Source: Methanococcus maripaludis
GTDB taxonomy: Archaea > AGJL01 > Methanococci > Methanococcales > Methanococcaceae
Assembly (NCBI RefSeq): GCF_013760955.1
Contig: NZ_JACDUL010000002.1
Location: 318,719 to 382,718, forward strand
Length of the DNA: 64,000 nucleotides
Reading direction: 5' to 3'
Part shown: positions 37,932 through 47,787 of the stretch, piece by piece
How the letters are laid out: the number at the start of each line of letters is the position of its first letter
How positions within the stretch are numbered: position 1 is the first letter of the stretch
Made by a program: the position numbers and the translations under genes
Notes under the pieces: model-generated
What the model was told of the DNA's origin: nothing
The model's input: only the letters and a program-made list of their open reading frames with translations
Databases searched by the model: none

Positions 37932-38813
37932 TTAGTATCCTAATTTTTGGAGTAATGGTTCTGGAGAAATGAAATTTACATCTAAAGCTACATCTTTTGG
38001 TTCCATTCCCATTGCAAGACCTAAAAGTTGTGATAAGTGTACAACAGGGAATCCGTATTCTTTACCTAATTTTTCTTTGATTTCGATTTGTCCCCGGTCG
38101 AATTGTAACTGGCAGAATGGACATACGTTAACTGTAGCATCAGCGCCTACTGCCAACATGTTTTCGATTTTTTCCTGAGTCATACTTAATGCAAGGTCCA
38201 ATTCTTTAGCCCTTACACCACCACCTGCACCACAGCACATCATTTTGTCTTTGTATGCTACTGATTTAGCACCTGTTGCTTCAACGAGTTCGTCAAGCAT
38301 TGTTGGGTTTTCAGCACCACCAAGTCCTTTTGCTGAGGTTGGTTTTAAAAAGTGGCATCCGTAGTGAACTCCGATGTTTACACTTAATGGTTTTACAACA
38401 TTTTCTCTGATTTTGTCTACACCGAGGTCGTTGTAGATTAATTCAGCGAAGTGTCTTACTTTAACAGTTCCTTTGTACTCTTTTCCAACTTCTTTGAGCT
38501 GTTCGTTTACCATTGCTAAAGCTTCTTTGTTTTCGTGTAACATGTGTGCAGCTTCGTATAATGAACCGTAGCATCCATTACATACTGTAACAATGTCTGT
38601 TCCCATTTCTTCAGCAATTACTAAGTTTCTTGCAGCTAATGTTAACCAGGTCTTTTGGTCGAATGAACCAAATACCCCCGGAGCTGGACAGCAGGATGCA
38701 CCAGGCATGTCAACTAATTCCACACCTAATTTTTCCATTACTGTTCTTGTAGCTGATTCAACACCAGCGTACCTGTTTGGCATGATACATCCAAGGAAAA
38801 ACGCGTATTTCAT
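37932..38813 (-). CDS. hdrB: Heterodisulfide reductase subunit B
   Basis: About 293 residues from ATG at 38813 ([15 protein letters not shown]), with GGTGATATTG ahead; the frame opens four codons earlier. Two CCG cysteine clusters are intact: ASCCPAPG...CNGCYGS and [10 protein letters not shown]...CPFCQLQ. HdrB holds the two non-cubane [4Fe-4S] clusters where CoM-S-S-CoB is reduced in the electron-bifurcating Hdr complex. hdrC lies directly upstream; hdrA is not in the window. M. maripaludis has two hdrBC sets, and I cannot say from the sequence alone which physiological role this copy has. Confidence 0.92.
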   Translation of the reverse strand: MKYAFFLGCIMPNRYAGVESATRTVMEKLGVELVDMPGASCCPAPGVFGSFDQKTWLTLAARNLVIAEEMGTDIVTVCNGCYGSLYEAAHMLHENKEALAMVNEQLKEVGKEYKGTVKVRHFAELIYNDLGVDKIRENVVKPLSVNIGVHYGCHFLKPTSAKGLGGAENPTMLDELVEATGAKSVAYKDKMMCCGAGGGVRAKELDLALSMTQEKIENMLAVGADATVNVCPFCQLQFDRGQIEIKEKLGKEYGFPVVHLSQLLGLAMGMEPKDVALDVNFISPEPLLQKLGY

Positions 38814-38847
38814 CAATATCACCATCTTAAATTATGAAATTCGTAAA

Positions 38848-39402
38848 TTATTGTTTTAAACCCATTGTTTTCCAGTCAAATCCGATTAATTCATCGAATT
38901 TTAAGTTTTTAGCAATTGTTCTGATTTCATCCATGTCTTTTTGGCTGAATTGTGCAATTGGTGCTTTTTCAGCGAGACCGATTGATTTTCTTAATTTTGC
39001 TGTATCTTCGTTTGCAGGTACTGCGTGACCAGCTTTTAAAACATATACTGCTGTCATTTTGTGGGGGGTTGCCATGTTTCCTTTTTTAGCTGCTAAGTTT
39101 CTGATTGTTTTAATAATCTCAGTTACTTTAACATCTCTTGGGCATCGTTCATAGCAAGTGTAGCAGGTTGTACATTTCCAGATATCGTCACTGTCTAAAA
39201 CACTGTCTATACCGAGTAATGCCTGTCTTATTACTTTTCTTGTTCTGTATGCAGTTCTTCTACCACTTGGGCAGCTTCCTGTACAGGTACCGCACTGGTA
39301 GCATGATTTTAATGAAGCTACTTCTTTTTCTCCAGGAACCGGAGTTCCAGCTTCAATGATTTCGTTCACAAAACCTTTGTTCAACTCTTCAGCTTTCATC
39401 AT
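38848..39402 (-). CDS. hdrC: Heterodisulfide reductase subunit C
   Basis: About 184 residues. GTG at 39411 overlaps the ribosome site GAGGTG, so one of the two ATGs at 39402/39399 is preferred. Two [4Fe-4S] motifs are present: CYQCGTCTGSCPSG and CTTCYTCYERCPRD. HdrC carries electrons from HdrA to HdrB. It is the first gene of the hdrC-hdrB unit, 34 bp before hdrB. A TATA-rich stretch around 39430-39445 is its likely promoter. Confidence 0.92.
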   Translation of the reverse strand: MMKAEELNKGFVNEIIEAGTPVPGEKEVASLKSCYQCGTCTGSCPSGRRTAYRTRKVIRQALLGIDSVLDSDDIWKCTTCYTCYERCPRDVKVTEIIKTIRNLAAKKGNMATPHKMTAVYVLKAGHAVPANEDTAKLRKSIGLAEKAPIAQFSQKDMDEIRTIAKNLKFDELIGFDWKTMGLKQ

Positions 39403-39464
39403 CCTTAACACCTCTAGGATACTTTGGTTTATATATAATATATTTATTGGTAATCGATATCATA

Positions 39465-39484
39465 TATTATACTCTAGTATAATA
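39465..39484. promoter_or_regulatory. Palindrome in the divergent hdrC / YggU-YcaO promoter region
   Basis: A perfect 8-bp inverted repeat TATTATAC-TCTA-GTATAATA lies between the divergent genes. The upstream sequence also holds ATCGATAT. It could be an operator, or simply two back-to-back AT-rich promoter boxes. Confidence 0.4.
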
Positions 39485-39533
39485 CATTAGTATTTTTAAT
39501 AGGAATTCGAATATTATTTAAGACGGTGGTATT

Positions 39534-39839
39534 TTGATTGAGGAAATAGTCAAAGAATCAGAAAAAGGAATTTTAATTGATATCGAAGTTACTACAAACG
39601 CTAAAAAAAATGAAATTGGAAAAATTAACGAATGGCGTAAAAGAATAGAAATAAGAATTAGAGAACAACCAATCGAGGGCAAGGCAAACAAGGCAATTGT
39701 AAAATTTTTGAAGGGAATCTTTAAAAGTGAAATATTTATAAATTCTGGAACAACGTCATCACAAAAAACAGTACTTATACCAGATAAAACAAAAGAAGAT
39801 GTTGTAAAAATTTTAAAAAAGGAAATTAAATCAATTTAA
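39534..39839 (+). CDS. YggU/DUF167 family protein
   Basis: 101 residues starting with TTG after GGTGGTAT. The family marks are VTTNAKKNEIGKINEWRKRIEIRI and PIEGKANKAIVKFLKGIF, as in UPF0235/YggU. The fold is small alpha/beta; no reaction is established. It is followed 23 bp later by the YcaO gene and is probably co-transcribed. Confidence 0.85.
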   Translation: MIEEIVKESEKGILIDIEVTTNAKKNEIGKINEWRKRIEIRIREQPIEGKANKAIVKFLKGIFKSEIFINSGTTSSQKTVLIPDKTKEDVVKILKKEIKSI

Positions 39840-39862
39840 TCTTATCAAATTAAAGTGATAGT

Positions 39863-41065
39863 ATGGAAAATGACATTAACTATACTCTTGCAGCTTATAG
39901 AATCTGCACCCCTGAAGAAACTTTTGAAAAAATAGAACCGATAATAAAGGAAATCGGTGTTACAAGAACTGCGAGAATTGATGGACTTGATAGAATTGGA
40001 ATTCCTGTTTTTTCATCGATTAGACCTTCTGCAAAAGAGGGTGCAATCAGCGTATATGCTGGAAAAGGTGCTACTGAAATTCAAGCAAAAGTTTCATCCA
40101 CGATGGAAGCAATTGAGAGGTATTCTGCGGAATTTGACGAAAAATCAAAACTCGAAATTACAAAAGCACCAGAAAACCCCGTAAACTTGGATGATTTAAT
40201 TTTACCGGATGGAAAAAGTGCAGAATATATAGATACTGATGGAATTGAATGGGTATATGGGAAAGATATTATCAGCGGAAAAACCTTTGAAGTTCCAATA
40301 AACAGTGCTGTTCACCCGCATGACGGAAAAAAATTATTTAGAAGTAATACCAATGGTCTTGCATCTGGAAACTCTGAAGAAGAAGCAGTTTTTCACGGAA
40401 TGCTTGAGGTAATCGAAAGGGATGCATGGAGTATCTCAGAACTTTCAAAAAACACGTATAAAAAGTTAAATGTTGAAAATGCGAAAAATCCATTAATTTT
40501 TGAACTCCTTGAAAAATTTAAAAAAGCGAAAGTAAACATCATCTTAAAAGATTTGACAAGCGAAGTTGGAATTCCAACAATTGCGGCAATTTCAGACGAT
40601 GATGTGTTAAAAGACCCTGCACTTTTATGTATGGGCGTTGGATGCCATTTACACCCGGAAATTGCAGTTTTGAGAGCATTAACCGAAGTTGCACAGAGCA
40701 GAGCAACACAAATCCACGGGGCACGGGAAGATACAAATCGGGGAGATGTCGTAAGAAGAATAAGTTATGACAGGCTGAAAAGAGCACATAAAAAGTGGTA
40801 TAGTTTTAAAAATGAGATAAACATTGAAGATATGCCGAATGAAGCAAAATTAAATCTTAAAAAAGACATTGAAACAGTTAAAAGTACACTAAAACAGCAC
40901 GGTTTTGATAAAATCATAACTGTTAAATTAAATAAAACTGAAATCGATGTTTCAAGAGTTATTATTCCGAAAATGGAAATGTACAGCGTTGATAGAGATA
41001 GAATTTCACTCTGGATTAAAGATAGGATTAGAAGAAACCTTGAAAGTAATTTAAATTTAATTTAA
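39863..41065 (+). CDS. ycaO: YcaO protein of methanogenesis (marker 1, McrA thioamidation)
   Basis: 400 residues. The YcaO ATP-binding pattern is visible: KVSSTMEAIERYSAEF near 73-90, HGMLEVIERDAW near 178, and LRALTEVAQSRATQIHGAR near 272. The N-terminal CTPEETFEKIEPIIKEIGVTR and PVFSSIRPSAKEGAISVYAGKG are those of methanogenesis marker protein 1, known to form the thioglycine of methyl-coenzyme M reductase with TfuA. No tfuA gene is adjacent. ATG follows AAAGTGATAGT. Confidence 0.9.
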   Translation: MENDINYTLAAYRICTPEETFEKIEPIIKEIGVTRTARIDGLDRIGIPVFSSIRPSAKEGAISVYAGKGATEIQAKVSSTMEAIERYSAEFDEKSKLEITKAPENPVNLDDLILPDGKSAEYIDTDGIEWVYGKDIISGKTFEVPINSAVHPHDGKKLFRSNTNGLASGNSEEEAVFHGMLEVIERDAWSISELSKNTYKKLNVENAKNPLIFELLEKFKKAKVNIILKDLTSEVGIPTIAAISDDDVLKDPALLCMGVGCHLHPEIAVLRALTEVAQSRATQIHGAREDTNRGDVVRRISYDRLKRAHKKWYSFKNEINIEDMPNEAKLNLKKDIETVKSTLKQHGFDKIITVKLNKTEIDVSRVIIPKMEMYSVDRDRISLWIKDRIRRNLESNLNLI

Positions 41066-41099
41066 CCATTTTTACCAATTTTTGAAATTTGGGGAAATT

Positions 41100-42068
41100 A
41101 TGAGAAATTTCAAAAAACCGGATGTTTTGATTAGTAAATGCATCGAACACGGGCGATGTAGATACGATGGGCAAATGATTTCAAGCGATTTTGTTAAAAG
41201 TACTAAAAAATATTTTAACTACGTTTCAGTATGCCCTGAAGTTGAAATAGGACTTTCAATTCCAAGAAATTCATTAAAAATTGTTTTTGAAAATGGAAAA
41301 TTTGAATTCATTCAAAATATTACGAATAATAAGTATACTTCAAAAATTACGCAATTTTCGTCTGATTTTTTAGATTCTATTGAAAATATAGATGGTGCAA
41401 TATTAAAACATAAATCTCCATCCTGTGGAATAAAAAACGTTAAAGTTTATACTACAAAAGGAAACCCGACAATCCAAAAAACAGAGGGTTTTTTTGCAAG
41501 AGAAGTTTTAAATCGATATCCACATATTACAATTGAAGAAGATTCACGTCTTAGAAATAAAAGAATAAAGGACCATTTTTTAACCAAATTGTATACCCTA
41601 AAAGATTTTAAGGAAGTTAAAGAGTCAGAATCTATAAAAGAACTGGTGGAGTTCCATACAAACAATAAATTCTTATTTATGGCATACAATCAAAAACAAA
41701 ACGACTTCCTTGGAAATACTGTTGGAAATCATAACAAAAATTTTGATAAAATTATAAAAATTTACGAAAAACATCTTGAATTACTATTAAAACGGCCTTC
41801 ATCGATTGGATCAAATATTAATGTTCTCATGCATATTTTTGGATACTTATCCAATAAACTTTCAAAAGATGAAAAAGCGCTGTTCATCGATTCACTTCAA
41901 AGATACCATAATGAACTGGACTGTCTTTGTGTACCAATAATTCTTTTAAAATCATGGGTTATTAGATTTAATGTTGATTATTTAAAAAAACAGACATATT
42001 TCGAACCGTTCCCTAGTGAACTTGCAGATAATTCTGAAATTTTTAAAAGAGACTACTGGAAAGGTTAA
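41100..42068 (+). CDS. DUF523/DUF1722 fusion protein
   Basis: About 322 residues; ATG at 41100 (MRNFKKPDVLISKC) with GGGGAAATT ahead; the frame opens six codons earlier. The N-terminal DUF523 part shows LISKCIEHGRCRYDG and HKSPSCGIKNVKVY, with conserved Cys residues. The C-terminal DUF1722 (YbgA-like) part shows LVEFHTNNKFLFMAYNQKQ and a helical end. Function not established. It follows the YcaO gene by about 35 bp on the same strand, with a tRNA gene after it on the other. Confidence 0.85.
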   Translation: MRNFKKPDVLISKCIEHGRCRYDGQMISSDFVKSTKKYFNYVSVCPEVEIGLSIPRNSLKIVFENGKFEFIQNITNNKYTSKITQFSSDFLDSIENIDGAILKHKSPSCGIKNVKVYTTKGNPTIQKTEGFFAREVLNRYPHITIEEDSRLRNKRIKDHFLTKLYTLKDFKEVKESESIKELVEFHTNNKFLFMAYNQKQNDFLGNTVGNHNKNFDKIIKIYEKHLELLLKRPSSIGSNINVLMHIFGYLSNKLSKDEKALFIDSLQRYHNELDCLCVPIILLKSWVIRFNVDYLKKQTYFEPFPSELADNSEIFKRDYWKG

Positions 42069-42089
42069 ACCATTTTAAAATAAACTAGG

Positions 42090-42163
42090 TGGACTGAGCG
42101 GGATTTGAACCCGCGGCTTCCGCATAGCCAATGCGGCACTCTCCCAGTCTGAGCTATCAGCCC
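42090..42163 (-). tRNA. tRNA-Ala (anticodon GGC)
   Basis: A complete 74-base cloverleaf on the minus strand. The acceptor GGGCTGA pairs with TCAGTCC and has the G3-U70 pair that identifies tRNA-Ala. The D stem is GCTC/GAGT, the anticodon arm CCGCA-TTGGCTA-TGCGG with GGC, and the T arm GCGGG-TTCAAAT-CCCGC. The discriminator base is A. The genome continues CCT, so CCA is not fully encoded. No intron. Confidence 0.97.
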
Positions 42164-42293
42164 AATCCAGCTTAATTTTTGACTGTTTTTAGTATATAAA
42201 TATTCCTATTCGAAATCCTTTTAAAAAATTATAAAACTTTCAAAAAAAATAAATTTATACTGTCTTTTTGAAAAATAATTCAAAGGTAGTTTT

Positions 42294-43745
42294 ATGGAAA
42301 ATTTAGAGAATTATTTTGACGTTGTTATCATTGGAGCAGGTCCTGCAGGCCTTTTTGCAGCGTACGAATTATCGAAATATAATGCATTAAAGATTTTAGT
42401 AATTGATAAGGGAAAAGATGTTTTAGATAGATATTGTGCTGCAGATAAACTTAAAAAATGCATAAAATGCGAACCGTGTCAAATTTTGCATGGTGTTGGC
42501 GGTGCAGGCGGATTAAGTGATGGAACACTGAATTTAAGGCCGGATATTGGCGGAAATTTATTTGAAATAACCAATAATGAAAATTATGCATGGCAACTTA
42601 TTTTTGAAGTCGATAAAATCTTTTTAGATCATGGTGGCCCTAAAAAGCTTTCGAAAGGATCTTCTGAAAATATAAAATCCCTTCAAAGGTGTTCTGCACA
42701 AAATGGAGTTAGATTTATCCCAATTATTCAAAGACATATCGGTTCAGACCATACAAAACAGCTGATTAATAATATCAAAAATACCCTTCAAAATCGAGGG
42801 ATTTCTTTTTTATTAAATACTGAAGTTTTGGAATTTAAAAAAAATAAAGTATTTGTAAATAATTCTGGAAAAGAAGAACAGATTGAAACCAAATACATAA
42901 TCGTTGCTCCAGGAAGGGGGAATGCAGGCTGGTTTTTAAAAATTTCTGAAAAAATCGGTTTAAAAGCAAATCACGGGCCAATCGATGTTGGAGTAAGGGT
43001 CGAAGTTCCAGCAATAATCATGGAATCGATTACCGAAATAAATCACGACCCCAAATTTCATATTTACACGAATACATATGATGATTTTGTAAGAACGTTC
43101 TGTACAAACCCGTACGGCTTTGTAGTTGAAGAAAATTATGGAGATACAATTGGAGTAAATGGACACTCGATGGTTGACAAAAAAAGTGAAAACACGAACT
43201 TTTCATTTTTAACCAGAATCGAACTTACCGAGCCAGTTGAAAACACAACAAGTTATGGAAAAAGTATCGCAGAACTTACAACAACCCTCGGTGGTGGAAA
43301 ACCAATTTTACAGCGATTGGGTGACTTAAAACGTGGAAGGCGCAGCACCTGGGGGAGACTTGAAAAAAGCAGTTTTGATCCTACATTGAAACAGATTACT
43401 CCCGGAGACATCGCAATGGCACTACCGCACCGAATTGTTACAAATATAATCGAAGGACTTGAAAAACTCGATAAAGTAATTCCCGGAGTTTCTGATGACC
43501 ATACATTATTATATGCGCCGGAAATTAAGTACTATGCAATGAAAACAAAAGTAAATAGTGATTTGGAAACTAGTGTTTCCGATATTTTTGCTGCTGGAGA
43601 TGGTGCAGGCCTTTCGAGAGATATTACGAATGCCTGTGCAACAGGAATACTTGCAGCTCGCGGAATTCTTAAAAAAGAAGGATTTAAAGATATATTTAAA
43701 GACGAATCCACCAATTGGCAGGAAAAAATAGAAACTATGGAATAA
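42294..43745 (+). CDS. FAD-dependent dehydrogenase (COG2509-type)
   Basis: 483 residues. The N-terminal dinucleotide-binding motif is DVVIIGAGPAGLFAAYELS (residues 9-27), there is a Cys pair KKCIKCEPCQ near 55, and the C-terminal FAD-contact is ISDIFAAGDGAGLSRDITNACATG near 433. The overall pattern, with GVGGAGGLSDGTLNL, fits the COG2509 group of uncharacterised flavoproteins. The substrate is unknown; the cysteines may be redox-active or bind a metal. ATG after AAGGTAGTT. cysS begins 10 bp after its stop. Confidence 0.85.
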   Translation: MENLENYFDVVIIGAGPAGLFAAYELSKYNALKILVIDKGKDVLDRYCAADKLKKCIKCEPCQILHGVGGAGGLSDGTLNLRPDIGGNLFEITNNENYAWQLIFEVDKIFLDHGGPKKLSKGSSENIKSLQRCSAQNGVRFIPIIQRHIGSDHTKQLINNIKNTLQNRGISFLLNTEVLEFKKNKVFVNNSGKEEQIETKYIIVAPGRGNAGWFLKISEKIGLKANHGPIDVGVRVEVPAIIMESITEINHDPKFHIYTNTYDDFVRTFCTNPYGFVVEENYGDTIGVNGHSMVDKKSENTNFSFLTRIELTEPVENTTSYGKSIAELTTTLGGGKPILQRLGDLKRGRRSTWGRLEKSSFDPTLKQITPGDIAMALPHRIVTNIIEGLEKLDKVIPGVSDDHTLLYAPEIKYYAMKTKVNSDLETSVSDIFAAGDGAGLSRDITNACATGILAARGILKKEGFKDIFKDESTNWQEKIETME

Positions 43746-43755
43746 TGGGATGATT

Positions 43756-45186
43756 ATGCTAAAAGTTTACAACACACTAACAAGAAAAGAAGAAGAATTC
43801 AAACCACTAAATGAAAATGAGGTAAAAATGTACGTTTGTGGTCCAACGGTCTACGATCATACCCATTTGGGGCATGGGCGAACATATGTTTCATTTGATA
43901 TCATTCGAAGGTACCTCGAACATATCGGATATACAGTAAATCTCGTCATAAATTTTACAGATATTGATGATAAAATTATCAAAAGATCACAGGAAAAAGG
44001 AAAAAATCCAAAAGAACTTTCAGAAACTTTTGTAAATGTATTTTTAAACGATATGGCAACATTAAAAGTAAAACCTGCAGATATCTACCCAAAAGTTACT
44101 GAACACATCCCTGAAATCATAGCTTTTATTGAAAAATTGATTGAAAAAGGTTTTGCATACAAAACTGAAAATGGCGTTTATTTCGAAGTTAAAAAATTCG
44201 AAAATTATGGAAAATTAAGCAATATTAATTTGGAAGATTTGATTTCGGGGGCTAGAATCGAACCTTCGGACGAAAAGAAAAACCCTGAAGACTTTGCACT
44301 CTGGAAAACTGCAAAACCGGGAGAACCTAAATGGGAAAGTCCATTTGGAGAAGGGAGGCCAGGATGGCATATTGAATGTTCTGCAATGAGTTCAAAATAT
44401 CTTGGAGAACAGTTTGACATACACGGCGGCGGACGGGATTTATCGTTCCCACACCACGAAAATGAAATTGCACAGAGTGTTGCATATTCTGGAAAAGATT
44501 GGGTTAACTACTGGTTGCATACCGGATTTGTAATGGTTAATGGAGAAAAAATGAGCAAATCATTAGGAAACTTTATAACTATCGAGGATATTTCAAAAGA
44601 GTACGATCCCGAAATTTTAAGGTTTTTCTTTATTCAAAGGCACTATAGAAGCCCAATTGATTATACTGCTGAATCGATGAGTCATGTTAAAAATAATCTT
44701 GAAAAAATATACAATGTGATTGAAAACATAAGAATTTCGCTTGAAAAATCTGAAAAGTCTGGAATATGGAACGAAAATGAATTTTTACTCTACGATATTT
44801 TAAAAAATTCGAAACATAATTTTTATGAAGCAATGAATTCAGATTTTAACACTGTTGAAGCATTAAAATCAGTATTTGAAGTTTCTAATGGAGTTAATAA
44901 ATATTTAAGTTTGGTAAAAACCCCAAGTGAAGGTTTACTTCTGAAAGCATTCGATTTCTTTAAAATTGTTGGGGAAATATTTGGATTATTTGAAAATTAC
45001 TTTAAAGAATCCTCAGAATCAAATGATGAAGGATTTGTTAAATTTTTAATTGAACTGCGGTCAGATTTAAGGTTGCAAAAAAATTACGAAATGTCTGATA
45101 AAATAAGGGATGGATTAAAGGAATTGGGCTACCAAATCGAGGATAATCCAAAAGAAGGTACAGTATTTAAAAAAATAAACATTTAA
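43756..45186 (+). CDS. cysS: Cysteinyl-tRNA synthetase
   Basis: About 476 residues; ATG at 43756 with GGATGATT ahead (a further in-frame ATG lies two codons upstream). Class I motifs are intact: HIGH-like HTHLGHGRTYVSFD near 36 and KMSKS-like GEKMSKSLGNF near 269. The zinc-binding Cys is in MYVCGPTVYD, with more ligands in WHIECSAMS and HHENEIAQS. It charges tRNA-Cys directly. Some Methanococcales lack it and use SepRS/SepCysS, so the presence of an intact cysS is informative. It shares a strand and close spacing with the FAD gene upstream. Confidence 0.96.
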   Translation: MLKVYNTLTRKEEEFKPLNENEVKMYVCGPTVYDHTHLGHGRTYVSFDIIRRYLEHIGYTVNLVINFTDIDDKIIKRSQEKGKNPKELSETFVNVFLNDMATLKVKPADIYPKVTEHIPEIIAFIEKLIEKGFAYKTENGVYFEVKKFENYGKLSNINLEDLISGARIEPSDEKKNPEDFALWKTAKPGEPKWESPFGEGRPGWHIECSAMSSKYLGEQFDIHGGGRDLSFPHHENEIAQSVAYSGKDWVNYWLHTGFVMVNGEKMSKSLGNFITIEDISKEYDPEILRFFFIQRHYRSPIDYTAESMSHVKNNLEKIYNVIENIRISLEKSEKSGIWNENEFLLYDILKNSKHNFYEAMNSDFNTVEALKSVFEVSNGVNKYLSLVKTPSEGLLLKAFDFFKIVGEIFGLFENYFKESSESNDEGFVKFLIELRSDLRLQKNYEMSDKIRDGLKELGYQIEDNPKEGTVFKKINI

Positions 45187-45232
45187 TATTATAATCCTTA
45201 TTTTGAATTTTAATTAATTTTGAGTGGTATTT

Positions 45233-45841
45233 TTGCAAGAACATTTCTATAAAACTCTTAAATCTTTTTCAAAAGTTGAACTGGTTTTTAAAGGCTCTCT
45301 CTTTATCGGATATGGAAAACCAGTAAAAAGCGAAATTGAAGCAAAAGAGTTTATAAATGAAATTAAATCCATTCACAGCGATGCAACACATAACGTTTCT
45401 GCATATCGCATAGATACTGAATATAACTTTGCAATGAAATACGATGATGATGGTGAACCGCAAGGGAGTGCCGGAAAACCAATCTACAAAGTTATAGAAC
45501 TAAAAAATCTTCAAAATACAGTTATTGTTATTACAAGATATTTTGGAGGAGTTAAATTGGGATACGGTGGACTTGTGAACGCATACAGCGATACTGCAAC
45601 CGAAGTTGTAAATTCAAGCGGAATTTTGGAGGTTTTCGAAAAAGTTCATGTTTTAGCCGAATTTGACTACTCGGAAATACAGAAAGTTAAACAAATTATT
45701 GAAAATTTCGGAAAAATTGTCGATGAAAACTATTTTGATGTTGTAAAATTTAAAATAGAAGTTAAAAAAGGACTTGAAGATGAATTAATTAAAAAGCTGG
45801 TCAATTTAACAAAAAATAAAATAAAAATTGGTAATTTATAA
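45233..45841 (+). CDS. YigZ/IMPACT family protein
   Basis: About 202 residues from a TTG at 45233 behind GAGTGGTATT (the frame opens at a GTG in that site). The UPF0029 core YDDDGEPQGSAGKPIYKVI and VITRYFGGVKLGYGGLVNAYS are diagnostic. A C-terminal DUF1949-like domain follows. The family is linked to translation control in eukaryotes; its archaeal role is unknown. It lies 46 bp after cysS and 33 bp before a secreted protease gene. Confidence 0.88.
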   Translation: MQEHFYKTLKSFSKVELVFKGSLFIGYGKPVKSEIEAKEFINEIKSIHSDATHNVSAYRIDTEYNFAMKYDDDGEPQGSAGKPIYKVIELKNLQNTVIVITRYFGGVKLGYGGLVNAYSDTATEVVNSSGILEVFEKVHVLAEFDYSEIQKVKQIIENFGKIVDENYFDVVKFKIEVKKGLEDELIKKLVNLTKNKIKIGNL

Positions 45842-45874
45842 TTGATTTGACATAATTTTAGTCAGGGGATTTTT

Positions 45875-47719
45875 ATGAAAAAACTTATCACAATTTTCAC
45901 AATTTTAATGTCGATAATTCCGGCATTTGCATTTGATTTGGAAAATAGCACGGAATTTGAAAGTTACGTTAGTATCACAGCTCCTGCAGTTTCGATAACT
46001 GATGAAGGCTATGTTGGAGCAGCTGTTGATATCGACGTAAAAGTTTCTACTGGTGAAGGCCATGCGTATATGGACACTTTACCACTTACGGACATTGATA
46101 TGCAAGGGTCAGCTAGAATTGCATCAAAAGTGGCATTTGACACCTGTGGAAAAGATAGTGATGATTACGATGTTTATTATATCATCAGATCAGACGTTCC
46201 AACAGTAGGTGGGCCTTCTGCAGGTGCAGTTTTAACTGTTGCAACGATTGCTGCAATAAATAACTGGACATTGAATAAAAACGTCATGATGACTGGGATG
46301 ATAGGTCCAGATGGAACAATCGGACCTGTTGGAGGAATACTTGAAAAAATTGAGGTTGGTGCTGAAAAAAACGTCGATTATTTCCTTATTCCCTATGGAC
46401 AGCGACATCAAATCGATGAAAACAACGAATCAATTGATAGTATCGAATACGGTAAAACTCTCGGAATTAACGTTGTTGAAGTAAGCAATATTTACGATGC
46501 AGTCTACTACTTTACAAATTATGAAATTGAAACAGATTACGAAAAAAACCCGATGATTGATAGCAAATATAATCAAATTATGGGAGAATTATCCAAAATT
46601 ACATTAGAAAACGCTAAAAAAAGCCTTGAAGATGTTCAAAATTTAGATCTGTCAATATTAAATTCTTCTGAAAAACAGGAATTTGAAGAAGGCATTCAAA
46701 CCGCATCAAATTTAGTCTACCTTGGAAACGAACTGCATTCAAGCAGTAATTATTATGCGGGAACGTCGAGAAGCTTTAATGCATTGGTAATATTTGAAAC
46801 ACTGCAGTCAAAATATTTATACAGAAATAACGAATCTGTTAAAAATTACCTTTCAGAAGTAAATGAAAGCATAACTGAAAAAAAGAACTATGTATCAGAT
46901 GCAACTTTAACAAAAAACAATGTTGAATACGTATTTTCATCAAAAAGTAGAATATATGAAGCTTCTGAATTAATGGATGAAGCATTTTATCAATTTGATA
47001 AAGGAAATTTAACTTCCGCACTGGAATATGCAGCATATGCAAAGTTGAGGGCTGAAACTGGAATTTGGTGGCTTGAACTCTCGCCTGAAGAAGAAAATCC
47101 TGAAGAAATTGATGAAAAAGACTTAAAATATCTTGCAAGAGAATACCTCGATAATTCGGAAATCGTTGTTGTATATACTTCGACAGTTCTTTCAGAAGAA
47201 CTCGTAGCTTATCCATTACTACAGATTGAAGATTCGATCGATCTTTACAATGAAAAAGAGTACCTTCTTTCGATGTCAAAAAGTATCGATGCATATGTTT
47301 ATTCAACAACCATTCTTGATTATACCACAGATGTAGATTATTTATCGGATTTAGCTGAAAAAAAGATAAATAAAGCTGAAAACTGCGTTTTAAATACGGA
47401 AAACAATTCAGAATATATCCCGGTTTCTGCGCTGAGTTATTTCGAATATGCGGAAAATCTGGATGATAAATATTCAAAAATTCTTTATTTCAAATATTCA
47501 ATAGCCTACGCCCAGATGAATATGGACATACTAAAAGAATTTGATAGTGATGCTTTTAAATATGAAGAAAAAAGCTCAGATTACGAAATTTCGGGAAATT
47601 CAAATAATTCAGACTTGTTTGGGCAGGATTACAAAATTTACTTTATAAATATCACTTATCTAATCACAGGTCTGCTTTCAGGCATTTTAATAGGAGTTTG
47701 GTATCGTAAAAATAATTAA
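45875..47719 (+). CDS. Secreted or membrane-anchored Lon-type (S16) protease
   Basis: 614 residues. An N-terminal signal peptide (MKKLITIFTILMSIIPAFAF) is followed by a Lon protease domain without an ATPase part. The catalytic Ser lies in VGGPSAGAVLTVATIAA near 110 and the Lys in GPVGGILEKIEVGAEKN near 158. After that come about 380 residues of helical repeats with acidic composition and a C-terminal membrane helix (YLITGLLSGILIGVWY) with a basic end. It probably works outside the cytoplasmic membrane. It resembles archaeal COG1750 proteins. The substrate is unknown. Confidence 0.88.
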   Translation: MKKLITIFTILMSIIPAFAFDLENSTEFESYVSITAPAVSITDEGYVGAAVDIDVKVSTGEGHAYMDTLPLTDIDMQGSARIASKVAFDTCGKDSDDYDVYYIIRSDVPTVGGPSAGAVLTVATIAAINNWTLNKNVMMTGMIGPDGTIGPVGGILEKIEVGAEKNVDYFLIPYGQRHQIDENNESIDSIEYGKTLGINVVEVSNIYDAVYYFTNYEIETDYEKNPMIDSKYNQIMGELSKITLENAKKSLEDVQNLDLSILNSSEKQEFEEGIQTASNLVYLGNELHSSSNYYAGTSRSFNALVIFETLQSKYLYRNNESVKNYLSEVNESITEKKNYVSDATLTKNNVEYVFSSKSRIYEASELMDEAFYQFDKGNLTSALEYAAYAKLRAETGIWWLELSPEEENPEEIDEKDLKYLAREYLDNSEIVVVYTSTVLSEELVAYPLLQIEDSIDLYNEKEYLLSMSKSIDAYVYSTTILDYTTDVDYLSDLAEKKINKAENCVLNTENNSEYIPVSALSYFEYAENLDDKYSKILYFKYSIAYAQMNMDILKEFDSDAFKYEEKSSDYEISGNSNNSDLFGQDYKIYFINITYLITGLLSGILIGVWYRKNN

Positions 47720-47787
47720 ATAGTTCCTTAGCATATTATCTTTAAAATTACATTATTTGAATATTCTACTTAGTTAATGGTGATGAT

